From Pseudomonas sp. KBW05 (GTDB taxonomy: Bacteria; Pseudomonadota; Gammaproteobacteria; Pseudomonadales; Pseudomonadaceae), in the NCBI RefSeq assembly GCF_003852405.1, contig NZ_QAJM01000014.1, forward strand, positions 188,969-252,968: 64,000 nucleotides of DNA, given 5' to 3'. The position numbers and the translations under genes were made by a program. The number at the start of each line of letters is the position of its first letter. Position 1 is the stretch's first letter. Shown here piece after piece: positions 38,229 through 45,961 of this stretch. The notes below the pieces were generated by a model. The model did not search any database, was not told the origin of the DNA, and saw only the letters and a list, made by a program, of their open reading frames with translations.

Positions 38229-38303
38229 GTGGGGACAATATTGCCACTCGCGCCACCAAAGTAGTAACGTGCCTACATTCACCCTGACCCGGGGAGCTAT
38301 CCC

Positions 38304-38558
38304 ATGACTATCACCACTATTTCCAGCCGCGAATTCAATCAAGACACAAGCGGTGCCAAAAAAGCCACGCGCCAAGGCCCGGTTTTCATCACTGACCGCG
38401 GCAAACCTGCTCATGTGCTGCTAAGCATTGAGGACTACCAGAAGTTGACCGGCCTGAACGCCGACATCGTTGACCTGTTGGTCATGCCGGACGCTGCCGA
38501 TATCGACTTCGAGACCGAACGCGCCGTGATCACTCATCGCCCCGTGGACCTTTCTTGA
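38304..38558 (+). CDS. Phd/YefM-type antitoxin
   Basis: An 84-residue antitoxin. The N-terminal DNA-binding part (TISSREFNQDTSGAKKATRQG, then PVFITDRGKPAHVLLSIEDYQKL) is the YefM/Phd signature. The C-terminal tail, acidic and probably unfolded until bound (PDAADIDFETERAV), would embrace the toxin. GGGGAG lies before the ATG. It is coupled to the PIN toxin by a TGATG overlap. The pair sits between the two cco operons, where P. aeruginosa has none. Confidence 0.92.
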   Translation: MTITTISSREFNQDTSGAKKATRQGPVFITDRGKPAHVLLSIEDYQKLTGLNADIVDLLVMPDAADIDFETERAVITHRPVDLS

Positions 38559-38968
38559 TGTATCTACTCGACACCAACGTTATTTCCGAACTACGTAAAC
38601 CCCAGGCAGACGCGAACGTCGTCGCCTGGGCCAAAAGCGTCATCGCACCGCGCATGTTCATCTCAGTGATTACGCTGAAGGAGTTGGAAACCGGGGTACT
38701 GCGTATGGAGCGGCGCGACCCGGCCCAAGGCAAGGTCCTGCGCACCTGGCTCAAGCGCCATGTGATGCCGGCGTTCGATGCCCGAATCCTGCCAGTGGAC
38801 GCCGCCGTCGCCCTGCGTTGCGCCCACTTGCATGTTCCCGACCAGGCGAACGAGAGCGACGCCCTGATCGCGGCGACTGCGCTGGTGCACGGACTCACCG
38901 TTGTCACACGCAATGTCAGTGACTTCAAATCCAGTGGCGTGACGGTGATCAATCCCTGGGACGAATAA
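38558..38968 (+). CDS. PIN-domain ribonuclease toxin (VapC/FitB type)
   Basis: A 136-residue PIN-domain protein. The four acidic catalytic residues can be placed: Asp in YLLDTNVISEL, Glu in TLKELETGVLRMERRD, Asp in NESDALIAATAL, and the last in VTRNVSDF. This is the pattern of FitB-like VapC toxins, magnesium-dependent ribonucleases acting on tRNA or rRNA. The ATG overlaps the antitoxin stop by one base (TGATG). The frame is intact, so the system should be active. Confidence 0.92.
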   Translation: MYLLDTNVISELRKPQADANVVAWAKSVIAPRMFISVITLKELETGVLRMERRDPAQGKVLRTWLKRHVMPAFDARILPVDAAVALRCAHLHVPDQANESDALIAATALVHGLTVVTRNVSDFKSSGVTVINPWDE

Positions 38969-39297
38969 CCGGGCTTTCACCCGCCGAGACTTCGCGACCT
39001 TTTGTCACACCCCCTCCAAAGCACAACTTTCCCCTCCCGCCATTCGGGTCTACGCTTCCTCCACAGCGGGCCGGTTCTGGTGTACGCGACGACTCCCGTT
39101 GCGACCCGAAAAAATTCCTGTCCACTTGATCAGCTTTCCAACTCCGACTTTATCCTTACGTAAAACAGGGAAAGGGCGCAGAATCTGGCGTGGAACGCCT
39201 TGACACAGGTCAGCGTTGCGTTGCATTGGCCTCTCGCTTTCTACATACTTGCGGCCGATTTTTACCTATAAAAAAACCTAAACCGTGGAACCTTAGA
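38969..39297. other. 329-base regulatory gap before ccoN1
   Basis: No gene of its own. It is poor in open frames and contains an ANR-like box at 39200-39213. A possible -10 (TACATA) sits at 39242, at about the right distance for a class II FNR-type promoter. The upstream two thirds, with CTTTTGTCACACCCCCTCC-like pyrimidine runs, show nothing I can name. Confidence 0.5.
39200..39213 (+). promoter_or_regulatory. ANR/FNR box before ccoN1
   Basis: TTGAC-ACAG-GTCAG, two half sites of the TTGAT-N4-ATCAA type with the core TTGA and TCA kept. It lies about 90 bases before the ATG. A TACATA about 36 bases further on could be the -10. Activation by the Anr encoded at 51.4 kb is the natural reading. 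Confidence 0.6.
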
Positions 39298-40740
39298 ATG
39301 AGCACAGCAATCAGTCCGACTGCTTATAACTATAAGGTAGTCCGCCAGTTCGCCATCATGACGGTGGTCTGGGGGATCCTTGGCATGGGGCTCGGGGTGT
39401 TCATCGCCTCGCAACTGGTCTGGCCGGAATTGAATTTCGGCTTGCCCTGGACGACCTTCGGTCGCCTGCGCCCGCTGCACACCAACCTGGTGATTTTCGC
39501 CTTCGGTGGATGTGCTTTGTTTGCCACCTCCTACTATGTCGTGCAGCGAACCTGCCAGACGCGACTGATCTCCGATGGCCTCGCCGCCTTCACCTTCTGG
39601 GGCTGGCAAGCCGTGATCCTCGGCGCCATCGTCACCCTGCCCCTGGGCTACACCACCACCAAGGAATACGCCGAGCTGGAATGGCCCATCGCCATTTTGC
39701 TCGCCATTGTGTGGGTGACCTATGCCGTGGTGTTCTTCGGCACCATCGTCAAGCGCAAGACCAAGCACATCTATGTGGGCAACTGGTTCTACGGCGCCTT
39801 TATCCTGGTAACGGCGATGCTGCACATCGTCAACCACGCCTCCCTGCCGGTCAGCCTGTTCAAGTCCTATTCGGCCTACGCCGGGGCGACGGACGCGATG
39901 ATCCAGTGGTGGTACGGGCATAACGCGGTAGGTTTCTTCCTGACCACGGGTTTCCTGGGGATGATGTACTACTTCGTGCCGAAACAGGCCGAACGTCCTA
40001 TTTACTCGTATCGCCTGTCCATCGTGCACTTCTGGGCGCTGATCACCCTGTACATCTGGGCAGGTCCCCACCACTTGCACTACACCGCGCTGCCGGATTG
40101 GGCGCAGTCGCTGGGCATGGCGATGTCGATCATCCTGCTGGCCCCGAGCTGGGGCGGCATGATCAACGGCATGATGACCCTGTCGGGCGCCTGGCATAAA
40201 TTGCGCACCGACCCGATCCTGCGGTTCCTGGTGGTGTCGCTGGCGTTCTACGGCATGTCGACGTTCGAAGGGCCGATGATGGCGATCAAGACCGTCAACT
40301 CGCTGTCCCACTACACCGACTGGACCATCGGCCACGTACACGCCGGCGCCCTCGGTTGGGTAGCGATGATCTCCATCGGCGCGCTGTACCATATGATCCC
40401 GAAACTGTTCGGGCGCCCGCAAATGCACAGCGTCGCGCTGATCAATGCGCACTTCTGGCTGGCCACCATCGGCACCGTGCTCTACATCGCCTCGATGTGG
40501 GTCAACGGCATCACCCAGGGCCTGATGTGGCGTGCGATCAACGATGACGGCACCCTCACCTACTCCTTCGTCGAAGCGCTGCAAGCCAGCCATCCGGGTT
40601 TCATCGTCCGCGCCCTGGGCGGTGCATTCTTTGCCTCCGGCATGTTCCTGATGGCCTACAACGTCTGGCGCACCGTGCGTGCCGCCGACCCTGTAGAAGC
40701 TGAAGCCGCCGCCAAGATCGCCGTAGTGGGAGCGCACTGA
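39298..40740 (+). CDS. ccoN1: cbb3 cytochrome c oxidase subunit I, second copy
   Basis: A 480-residue subunit, very close to the first copy through most of its length, with the same heme ligands ([35 protein letters not shown]). It differs mainly at the ends and in the loop [19 protein letters not shown]. An 86-base stretch (40306-40391) is identical in DNA to the first copy (36003-36088). By position it corresponds to the cco-1 copy of P. aeruginosa. The upstream gap is long and carries an ANR-like box. Confidence 0.95.
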   Translation: MSTAISPTAYNYKVVRQFAIMTVVWGILGMGLGVFIASQLVWPELNFGLPWTTFGRLRPLHTNLVIFAFGGCALFATSYYVVQRTCQTRLISDGLAAFTFWGWQAVILGAIVTLPLGYTTTKEYAELEWPIAILLAIVWVTYAVVFFGTIVKRKTKHIYVGNWFYGAFILVTAMLHIVNHASLPVSLFKSYSAYAGATDAMIQWWYGHNAVGFFLTTGFLGMMYYFVPKQAERPIYSYRLSIVHFWALITLYIWAGPHHLHYTALPDWAQSLGMAMSIILLAPSWGGMINGMMTLSGAWHKLRTDPILRFLVVSLAFYGMSTFEGPMMAIKTVNSLSHYTDWTIGHVHAGALGWVAMISIGALYHMIPKLFGRPQMHSVALINAHFWLATIGTVLYIASMWVNGITQGLMWRAINDDGTLTYSFVEALQASHPGFIVRALGGAFFASGMFLMAYNVWRTVRAADPVEAEAAAKIAVVGAH

Positions 40741-41348
40741 TGAAGCATGAAGTAGTCGAGAAGAATATCGGCCTGCTGGCCTTCTTCATGGTCATCGCCG
40801 TGAGTATCGGCGGCCTGACCCAGATCGTTCCGCTGTTCTTCCAGGACGTGACCAACAAGCCGGTCGAAGGCATGAAGCCGCGCACCGCCCTTGAACTGGA
40901 AGGCCGTGACGTCTACATCGCCAACGGTTGTGTCGGCTGCCACTCGCAGATGATCCGCCCGTTCCGCGCCGAAACCGAACGCTACGGCCACTACTCGGTC
41001 GCCGGCGAAAGCGTGTGGGACCACCCGTTCCTGTGGGGCTCCAAGCGCACCGGCCCGGACCTGGCCCGTGTCGGCGGACGTTACTCTGATGACTGGCAGC
41101 GCGCGCACTTGTACAACCCGCGCAACGTGGTGCCTGAGTCGAAAATGCCGGCGTACCCGTTCCTCGTGGAAAACAAGCTCGACGGCAAGGACACCGCGAA
41201 GAAAATGGAAGTCTTGCGCACCCTGGGCGTGCCCTACACCGATGAAGACATCGCCGGTGCAGCCGCAGCCGTGAAGGGCAAGACCGAAATGGACGCATTG
41301 GTGGCCTACCTGCAAGGCCTTGGCACCATCATCAAAAGCAAACGGTGA
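40740..41348 (+). CDS. ccoO1: cbb3 oxidase subunit II, monoheme cytochrome c, second copy
   Basis: A 202-residue partner of ccoN1, whose stop codon overlaps its ATG (TGATG). Membrane anchor [15 protein letters not shown], heme site [10 protein letters not shown] near 58. It differs from the first copy chiefly in the loop [14 protein letters not shown]. It transfers electrons to CcoN1. Confidence 0.95.
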   Translation: MKHEVVEKNIGLLAFFMVIAVSIGGLTQIVPLFFQDVTNKPVEGMKPRTALELEGRDVYIANGCVGCHSQMIRPFRAETERYGHYSVAGESVWDHPFLWGSKRTGPDLARVGGRYSDDWQRAHLYNPRNVVPESKMPAYPFLVENKLDGKDTAKKMEVLRTLGVPYTDEDIAGAAAAVKGKTEMDALVAYLQGLGTIIKSKR

Positions 41349-41353
41349 CCTAC

Positions 41354-41539
41354 ATGGATATCGGGATGATTCGAGGCCTGGGCACCGTTGTGGTGATGGT
41401 GGCCTTTATCGGCCTGGCGCTGTGGGTGTTCAGCCCCCGCCGCAAGTCGGAGTTTGACGACGCAACCATGCTGCCCTTTGCGGATGATCCCGAAGCCATC
41501 AAGCACGTCGAGCAAGCTTCTAGGAGTAACAAAGAATGA
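41354..41539 (+). CDS. ccoQ1: cbb3 oxidase small subunit CcoQ, second copy
   Basis: A 61-residue single-helix protein beginning [19 protein letters not shown] prefer the ATG at 41354, 5 bases past the ccoO1 stop, over an in-frame GTG at 41345 that overlaps it. The C-terminal tail ([19 protein letters not shown]) parallels that of the first copy. It overlaps ccoP1 by 4 bases. Confidence 0.88.
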   Translation: MDIGMIRGLGTVVVMVAFIGLALWVFSPRRKSEFDDATMLPFADDPEAIKHVEQASRSNKE

Positions 41540-42513
41540 CTACGTTCTGGAGTCTGTACGTCACAGTCCTCAGTCTGGGAACCATCTTCGCCCTGACCTG
41601 GCTGTTGCTGTCGACCCGCAGGGGGCAGCGCAGCGAACAAACCGACGAAACCGTCGGCCACTCGTTCGACGGCATCGAGGAGTACGACAACCCGCTGCCA
41701 AAGTGGTGGTTCATGCTGTTCGTCGGCACCATCGTCTTCGCCCTCGGCTACCTGGCGCTGTACCCGGGCCTGGGCAACTGGAAAGGCGTGCTGCCGGGCT
41801 ACAACTACCTCGACAACGACAAGCAAACCCCCTTCGCCAACGGCCAGACCGGCTGGACCGGCGTGCACGAATGGGAAAAGGAAATGGCCAAGTCGGAGGC
41901 CAAGTTCGGGCCGATCTTCGCCAAGTTCGCGTCGATGCCGATTGAAGAAGTGGCCAAGGACCCGCAAGCCTTGAAGATGGGTGGCCGTTTGTTCGCCTCC
42001 AACTGCTCGGTGTGCCACGGTTCCGACGCCAAGGGCGCCTACGGCTTTCCCAACCTGACCGACGCCGATTGGCGCTGGGGCGGCGAGCCGGCAACCATCA
42101 AGGAAACCATCCTGAAAGGCCGCCACGCAATCATGCCGGCCTGGGCTGAAGTCATCGGCGAACAAGGCGTGGCCGACGTGGCCGGCTTCGTGCTGACCAA
42201 CCTCGACGGCCGTAAGCTGCCGGAAGGCGCCAAGGCCGACGTGGCCAACGGCGAGAAACTCTTCGCCACCAACTGCGTGGCCTGCCACGGCCCGGCCGGC
42301 AAAGGCACCCCAGCGATGGGCGCGCCCGACCTGACCCACCCGGGTGCGTTCATCTACGGTTCAAGCTTCGCTCAACTGCAACAGACCATCCGTTACGGCC
42401 GCCAGGGCCAGATGCCTGCGCAGGAGCAAATGCAGGGCAACGACAAGGTGCACTTGTTGGCGGCGTATGTTTACAGCTTGTCCCATGGGGATAAGAAAGC
42501 CGAAGAGCAGTAA
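41536..42513 (+). CDS. ccoP1: cbb3 oxidase subunit III, diheme cytochrome c, second copy
   Basis: A 325-residue diheme cytochrome, 15 residues longer than the first copy because of an insert after the second membrane helix ([18 protein letters not shown]). Heme sites are [11 protein letters not shown] and [17 protein letters not shown] stands before the ATG. The C-terminal coding sequence shares a 50-base identical block with the first copy (42442-42491). A strong hairpin follows. Confidence 0.95.
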   Translation: MTTFWSLYVTVLSLGTIFALTWLLLSTRRGQRSEQTDETVGHSFDGIEEYDNPLPKWWFMLFVGTIVFALGYLALYPGLGNWKGVLPGYNYLDNDKQTPFANGQTGWTGVHEWEKEMAKSEAKFGPIFAKFASMPIEEVAKDPQALKMGGRLFASNCSVCHGSDAKGAYGFPNLTDADWRWGGEPATIKETILKGRHAIMPAWAEVIGEQGVADVAGFVLTNLDGRKLPEGAKADVANGEKLFATNCVACHGPAGKGTPAMGAPDLTHPGAFIYGSSFAQLQQTIRYGRQGQMPAQEQMQGNDKVHLLAAYVYSLSHGDKKAEEQ

Positions 42514-42528
42514 CCCTCGTAAAATATC

Positions 42529-42559
42529 AAGCCCCATGCGGTGACACCGCATGGGGCTT
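42529..42559 (+). terminator. hairpin after ccoP1
   Basis: AAGCCCCATGCGGTG and its exact complement around a single base: 15-base arms, very stable. There is no T run. It also separates the GC-rich oxidase operon from the AT-rich island. Confidence 0.75.
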
Positions 42560-42657
42560 GAGGGTTACCGGCGTTCGTATCGCACTCGCTGAAACTACAC
42601 ATCTCCTGATGTATTAGCAGGGAAATGCTTCAGGTCACGCTACAAACGTAGGTGAGT

Positions 42658-43110
42658 TCAAGACTCCAACTTCACAGCCGATTGCCTAAAGGGAAACTCA
42701 CCGCCCGGCCAAGGCATTTGAGCGCGCCGCTCTGGTTTGGCTTGCCTTTGCTGTGCAATGGAGTCCTGAATACTTTGCTCACTTATTTTATTGTCCAGCC
42801 ACTTATTACCATCACTATCGAGCTTATCGAATAGCGTCTCACGACTCAGTAGCTCTTGTGCAAACTCTTTCACTTCGCTCGGCAGGTTTGTATCTTTAGA
42901 CATTGTTTCGAGATGACGCTGTGTAACGAAACCAGCGTTTTTAGGGTCTTCAAATACTTTAAAGTCACCGGCCAGCTGCCTGGACATCCGCAAGTCACTC
43001 CAAGCAGAGTATTGCGTGTGAACAGGGCTGGAGTTTGGGGGCGGCGGCAGGCGCTCCAACACTGGAGACTCAACAGGAAGGAAAGTATGCAAAGAATTAT
43101 TGACAGTCAT
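42658..43110 (-). CDS. small EF-hand-like protein, resembling type III effector-like proteins
   Basis: A 150-residue cytoplasmic protein with GAGGAG before its ATG. The N-terminus is Ser/Pro-rich and unstructured (MTVNNSLHTFLPVESPVLERLPPPP), as is common in secreted effectors. The core has two helix-loop-helix units: ...FEDPKNAGFVTQRHLETM, then FAQELLSRETLFDKLDSDGNKWLDNKIS. In the second, DSDGNKWLD fills the DxDxN calcium-loop pattern. Similar small Pseudomonas proteins are often labelled type III secretion effector-like, without proof. Base composition is clearly poorer in GC than the flanking cco genes, so it was probably acquired. No secretion genes are in the window. Confidence 0.6.
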   Translation of the reverse strand: MTVNNSLHTFLPVESPVLERLPPPPNSSPVHTQYSAWSDLRMSRQLAGDFKVFEDPKNAGFVTQRHLETMSKDTNLPSEVKEFAQELLSRETLFDKLDSDGNKWLDNKISEQSIQDSIAQQRQAKPERRAQMPWPGGEFPFRQSAVKLES

Positions 43111-43273
43111 AGGAACTCCTCAGATTAGTAACCGCCTGACATCGGCGGCTATTAATATGTGAAAAACAAACGTAACGAGTTCCATTAAATCGATATTACA
43201 AAGCCCCATAAATCAGCACAATTTATTGCTAACTTTTGGAAATCATTACATAAAGAAAACATCGCCCCCCCCC

Positions 43274-43518
43274 TAACAGCATTTGCCAACGACCAATAAT
43301 GGATACCGCACACATAGCGGTATATATCTAAAGCATGCAATCCGAAAAACCTCTACCGCCTGGCGCTTCGGAATATTCAAATGCGTCATGAATTTAGGGC
43401 GACTCAACAGCTCACGCGCAAACATCTTCGCTTCCTCAGTGGAACTCGGCGAAACCGTGATACGTTCAAACCAATCGAGTGACAGCCACTCATTGAAACT
43501 TCTTAAATTAAAAAATTA
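43274..43518 (-). pseudogene. decayed paralogue of the EF-hand-like protein
   Basis: One minus-strand frame reads ...SLDWFERITVSPSSTEEAK, then MFARELLSRPKFMTHLN, which aligns with HLETMSKDT-LPSEVKEFAQELLSRETLFDKLD of the intact gene at 42658. The frame has no start codon: a TAA precedes it. The proline-rich N-terminus is missing, and the EF-hand loop after MTHLN is replaced by unrelated residues. Both copies point the same way, so this is a broken tandem duplicate or a remnant of a family cluster. Confidence 0.65.
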
Positions 43519-43716
43519 CACAGCGTGAAACCTGCCTGAGGCACAGACACTTGCAACGCTCCCAGCGACAAAAAACCATATAGATACAAACGTCTCCTAA
43601 AGTTGCCGCTGCGTTCCCCCTACGACAATTTATTTCATTCAATACGCCTACACAGACCCATCCAAGAGACGAATGACCCGTCTGCCGGCAAAAACCGGCC
43701 ATACTCATCAAGTCAA

Positions 43717-43730
43717 TTGATCCAGGTCAC
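43717..43730 (+). promoter_or_regulatory. ANR/FNR box before ccoG
   Basis: TTGAT-CCAG-GTCAC: first half site perfect, second GTCA as in many ANR sites. It lies 149 bases before the ccoG ATG. A self-complementary ATCAATTGAT follows at 43737-43746. Confidence 0.6.
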
Positions 43731-43878
43731 TACACCATCAATTGATTTCCCCCAACGCGACCAAAGGTCGCACCCTTTGCGCGCCACCGGGGGCGTATCA
43801 TTAGGCCACTGCAACACCCCCATTTGACCCCGGCTGGCACGTACTGGCCGAGGCAAATCTCCACCGCCGTGGGATGCA

Positions 43879-45285
43879 ATGATGAGCGACCAGATACCGG
43901 TACATAACGTTACCCCCCCTGCCAAAACCGTTGACCTCTACGCCTCGCGAGAGAAAATCTACACCCGCGCCTTCACCGGCCTGTTCCGCAACCTGCGCAT
44001 GCTCGGCGGCGCCGGCCTGTTCCTGCTCTACTTCGGCACGGTGTGGCTGAACTGGGGTGGTCACCAGGCTGTGTGGTGGAATCTGCCGGAACGTAAATTC
44101 TTTATTTTTGGCGCGACCTTCTGGCCCCAGGATTTCATCCTGCTCTCGGGCATCCTGATCGTTGCGGCCTTTGGCCTGTTCTTTATCACGGTGTACGCCG
44201 GCCGCGTGTGGTGCGGCTACACCTGCCCGCAAAGCGTGTGGACGTGGATCTTCATGTGGTGCGAAAAGGTCACCGAAGGCGATCGCAACCAGCGCATCAA
44301 GCTCGATAAAGCGCCGATGGGTGCGAACAAGTTCCTGCGTAAATTCAGCAAGCACACCTTGTGGCTGCTGATCGGTTTTGTCACCGGCATGACCTTTGTC
44401 GGCTATTTCTCGCCGATCCGCGAACTGGTGTTCGACTTCTTCACCGGCCAGGCCGATGGCTGGTCGTATTTCTGGGTCGGTTTCTTCACCCTCGCCACCT
44501 ACGGCAACGCCGGCTGGCTGCGCGAGCAGGTGTGTATCTACATGTGCCCGTACGCACGTTTCCAGAGCGTGATGTTCGACAAGGACACCCTGATCGTGTC
44601 CTACGACCCACGCCGTGGCGAACTACGCGGCCCGCGTAAAAAAGGCAGCGACTACAAGGCCGAGGGCCTGGGCGACTGCATCGACTGCACGATGTGCGTG
44701 CAGGTGTGCCCCACCGGGATCGACATCCGCGACGGCCTGCAAATCGAGTGCATCGGCTGCGCGGCGTGTATCGACGCCTGCGACAACATCATGGACAAGA
44801 TGGACTACCCACGCGGCCTGATCAGCTACACCACCGAGCACAACCTGTCGGGGCAGAAAACCCACAAGCTGCGCCCGCGCCTGATTGGTTATGCATTGGT
44901 GTTATTGGCGATGATCAGCCTGTTGGTGGCCGCGTTCTTCATGCGCTCGCTGGTGGGTTTCGACGTGAGCAAGGACCGCGTGCTGTACCGCGAAAACGCC
45001 GAAGGCCGCATCGAAAACGTCTACAGCCTGAAGATCATGAACAAGGACCAACGCGACCACACCTATGTGCTCGACGCCGCCGGCCTGCCCGACCTCAAGC
45101 TGCAAGGCCGCCGCGAAATCAAGGTCGCCGCGGGTGATATCGTCAGCATGCCGGTGGAGTTGTCCAGTGCGCCGGAGCAATTGCCGTCAAGCACCAACGA
45201 GGTCAAATTCATCCTCACCGACGCCGATGACCCCGACGTTCGTATTGAAGCCAAGAGCCGATTCATCGGCCCTCAAGTCCGTTAA
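43879..45285 (+). CDS. ccoG: cbb3 oxidase accessory protein CcoG (FixG/RdxA)
   Basis: A 468-residue membrane ferredoxin-like protein. Four to five membrane helices, an early CGYTCPQSVW cluster near 112, two classic cluster motifs CIDCTMCVQVCPTG and CIGCAACIDACD near 271-300, and a C-terminal beta domain in the periplasm. CcoG reduces Cu(II) for loading of the CuB site of cbb3 oxidase. It starts the ccoGHIS assembly cluster, 1.4 kb after the structural genes rather than directly behind them. Ribosome site poor (GGGAT). Confidence 0.95.
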   Translation: MMSDQIPVHNVTPPAKTVDLYASREKIYTRAFTGLFRNLRMLGGAGLFLLYFGTVWLNWGGHQAVWWNLPERKFFIFGATFWPQDFILLSGILIVAAFGLFFITVYAGRVWCGYTCPQSVWTWIFMWCEKVTEGDRNQRIKLDKAPMGANKFLRKFSKHTLWLLIGFVTGMTFVGYFSPIRELVFDFFTGQADGWSYFWVGFFTLATYGNAGWLREQVCIYMCPYARFQSVMFDKDTLIVSYDPRRGELRGPRKKGSDYKAEGLGDCIDCTMCVQVCPTGIDIRDGLQIECIGCAACIDACDNIMDKMDYPRGLISYTTEHNLSGQKTHKLRPRLIGYALVLLAMISLLVAAFFMRSLVGFDVSKDRVLYRENAEGRIENVYSLKIMNKDQRDHTYVLDAAGLPDLKLQGRREIKVAAGDIVSMPVELSSAPEQLPSSTNEVKFILTDADDPDVRIEAKSRFIGPQVR

Positions 45286-45305
45286 GTTAAATAGAGAGCA
45301 GAACA

Positions 45306-45845
45306 ATGCCCGTAGCGACTGCCGCAAGCCCCTGGTACAAGCACCTCTGGCCCTGGATCATCATTGCCATCCTGGCCTGCTCGGTGACCTTGACCTTGTC
45401 CATGGTGACCATCGCGGTGAACAACCCGGACAACCTGGTCAACGACAACTACTACGAGGCCGGCAAAGGCATCAACCGCTCGCTGGACCGCGAGCTGCTG
45501 GCCCAGACCCTGCAACTGCGTGCCAAGGTGCACCTGGACGAGCTGACCGGTGAAGTCGAGCTGCACCTGACCGGCAACAGCAACCCGACCACCCTGGAAC
45601 TCAACCTGATTTCCCCGACGCAGCCCGAGAAGGATCGCAAGATCAACCTGGCCCGCAGCGACAGCGAACCCGGCCGCTACATCGGCCAGGTCACCGACAA
45701 GGTCGAAGGCCGCCGCTTCGTCGAACTGCTTGGCGTGGAAGGCGACCGCACCTGGCGCATGTTCGAAGAGGAACAGGTCAGCCACGACAAGGACTTGCTG
45801 CTGGGGGATGAACCGCTGCAAGGTGCCGAAGACCTGAAGAAGTAA
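45306..45845 (+). CDS. ccoH: cbb3 oxidase assembly protein CcoH (FixH)
   Basis: A 179-residue protein: one N-terminal membrane helix (WPWIIIAILACSVTLTLSMV), then a periplasmic domain beginning DNYYEAGKGINRSLDRE, the FixH signature. It is needed for stable assembly of the oxidase and interacts with the copper ATPase CcoI. It begins 20 bases after ccoG. Confidence 0.9.
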   Translation: MPVATAASPWYKHLWPWIIIAILACSVTLTLSMVTIAVNNPDNLVNDNYYEAGKGINRSLDRELLAQTLQLRAKVHLDELTGEVELHLTGNSNPTTLELNLISPTQPEKDRKINLARSDSEPGRYIGQVTDKVEGRRFVELLGVEGDRTWRMFEEEQVSHDKDLLLGDEPLQGAEDLKK

Positions 45846-45863
45846 AAAGCCTGCGCTTCGCGC

Positions 45864-45929
45864 TTCGCGAGCAAGCCCGCTCCCACATTTGAAATGCATT
45901 CCAAATGTGGGAGCGGGCTTGCTCGCGAA
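45864..45929. repeat. REP pair in outward orientation between ccoH and ccoI
   Basis: The two arms are arranged the opposite way from most pairs here: TTCGCGAGCAAGCCCGC comes first, GTGGGAGCGGGCTTGC second. Together with flanking CATTTG/CAAATG they make a nearly perfect stem of almost 30 bases with a 10-base loop. It lies inside the ccoGHIS gene series. Confidence 0.92.
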
Positions 45930-45961
45930 GAGGCCCTAACAGCCACTACAGATTCCAAACC

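Larger units (their letters stand above)
43111..43878. other. AT-rich island without an intact gene
   Basis: 768 bases of low GC between the EF-hand-like gene and ccoG. It holds a decayed paralogue of that gene (43274-43518, minus), a run of nine C at 43265-43273 by the decayed frame's stop, a GCCGG/CCGGC hairpin at 43684-43699, and near the right end the ANR box of ccoG. The remaining short frames look random. Confidence 0.6.

Noticed and set aside
43508-43711. A 67-residue minus-strand frame as the missing front of the decayed paralogue
   Set aside because: It is Cys-rich, shows no similarity to the proline-rich start of the intact gene and is in another frame.
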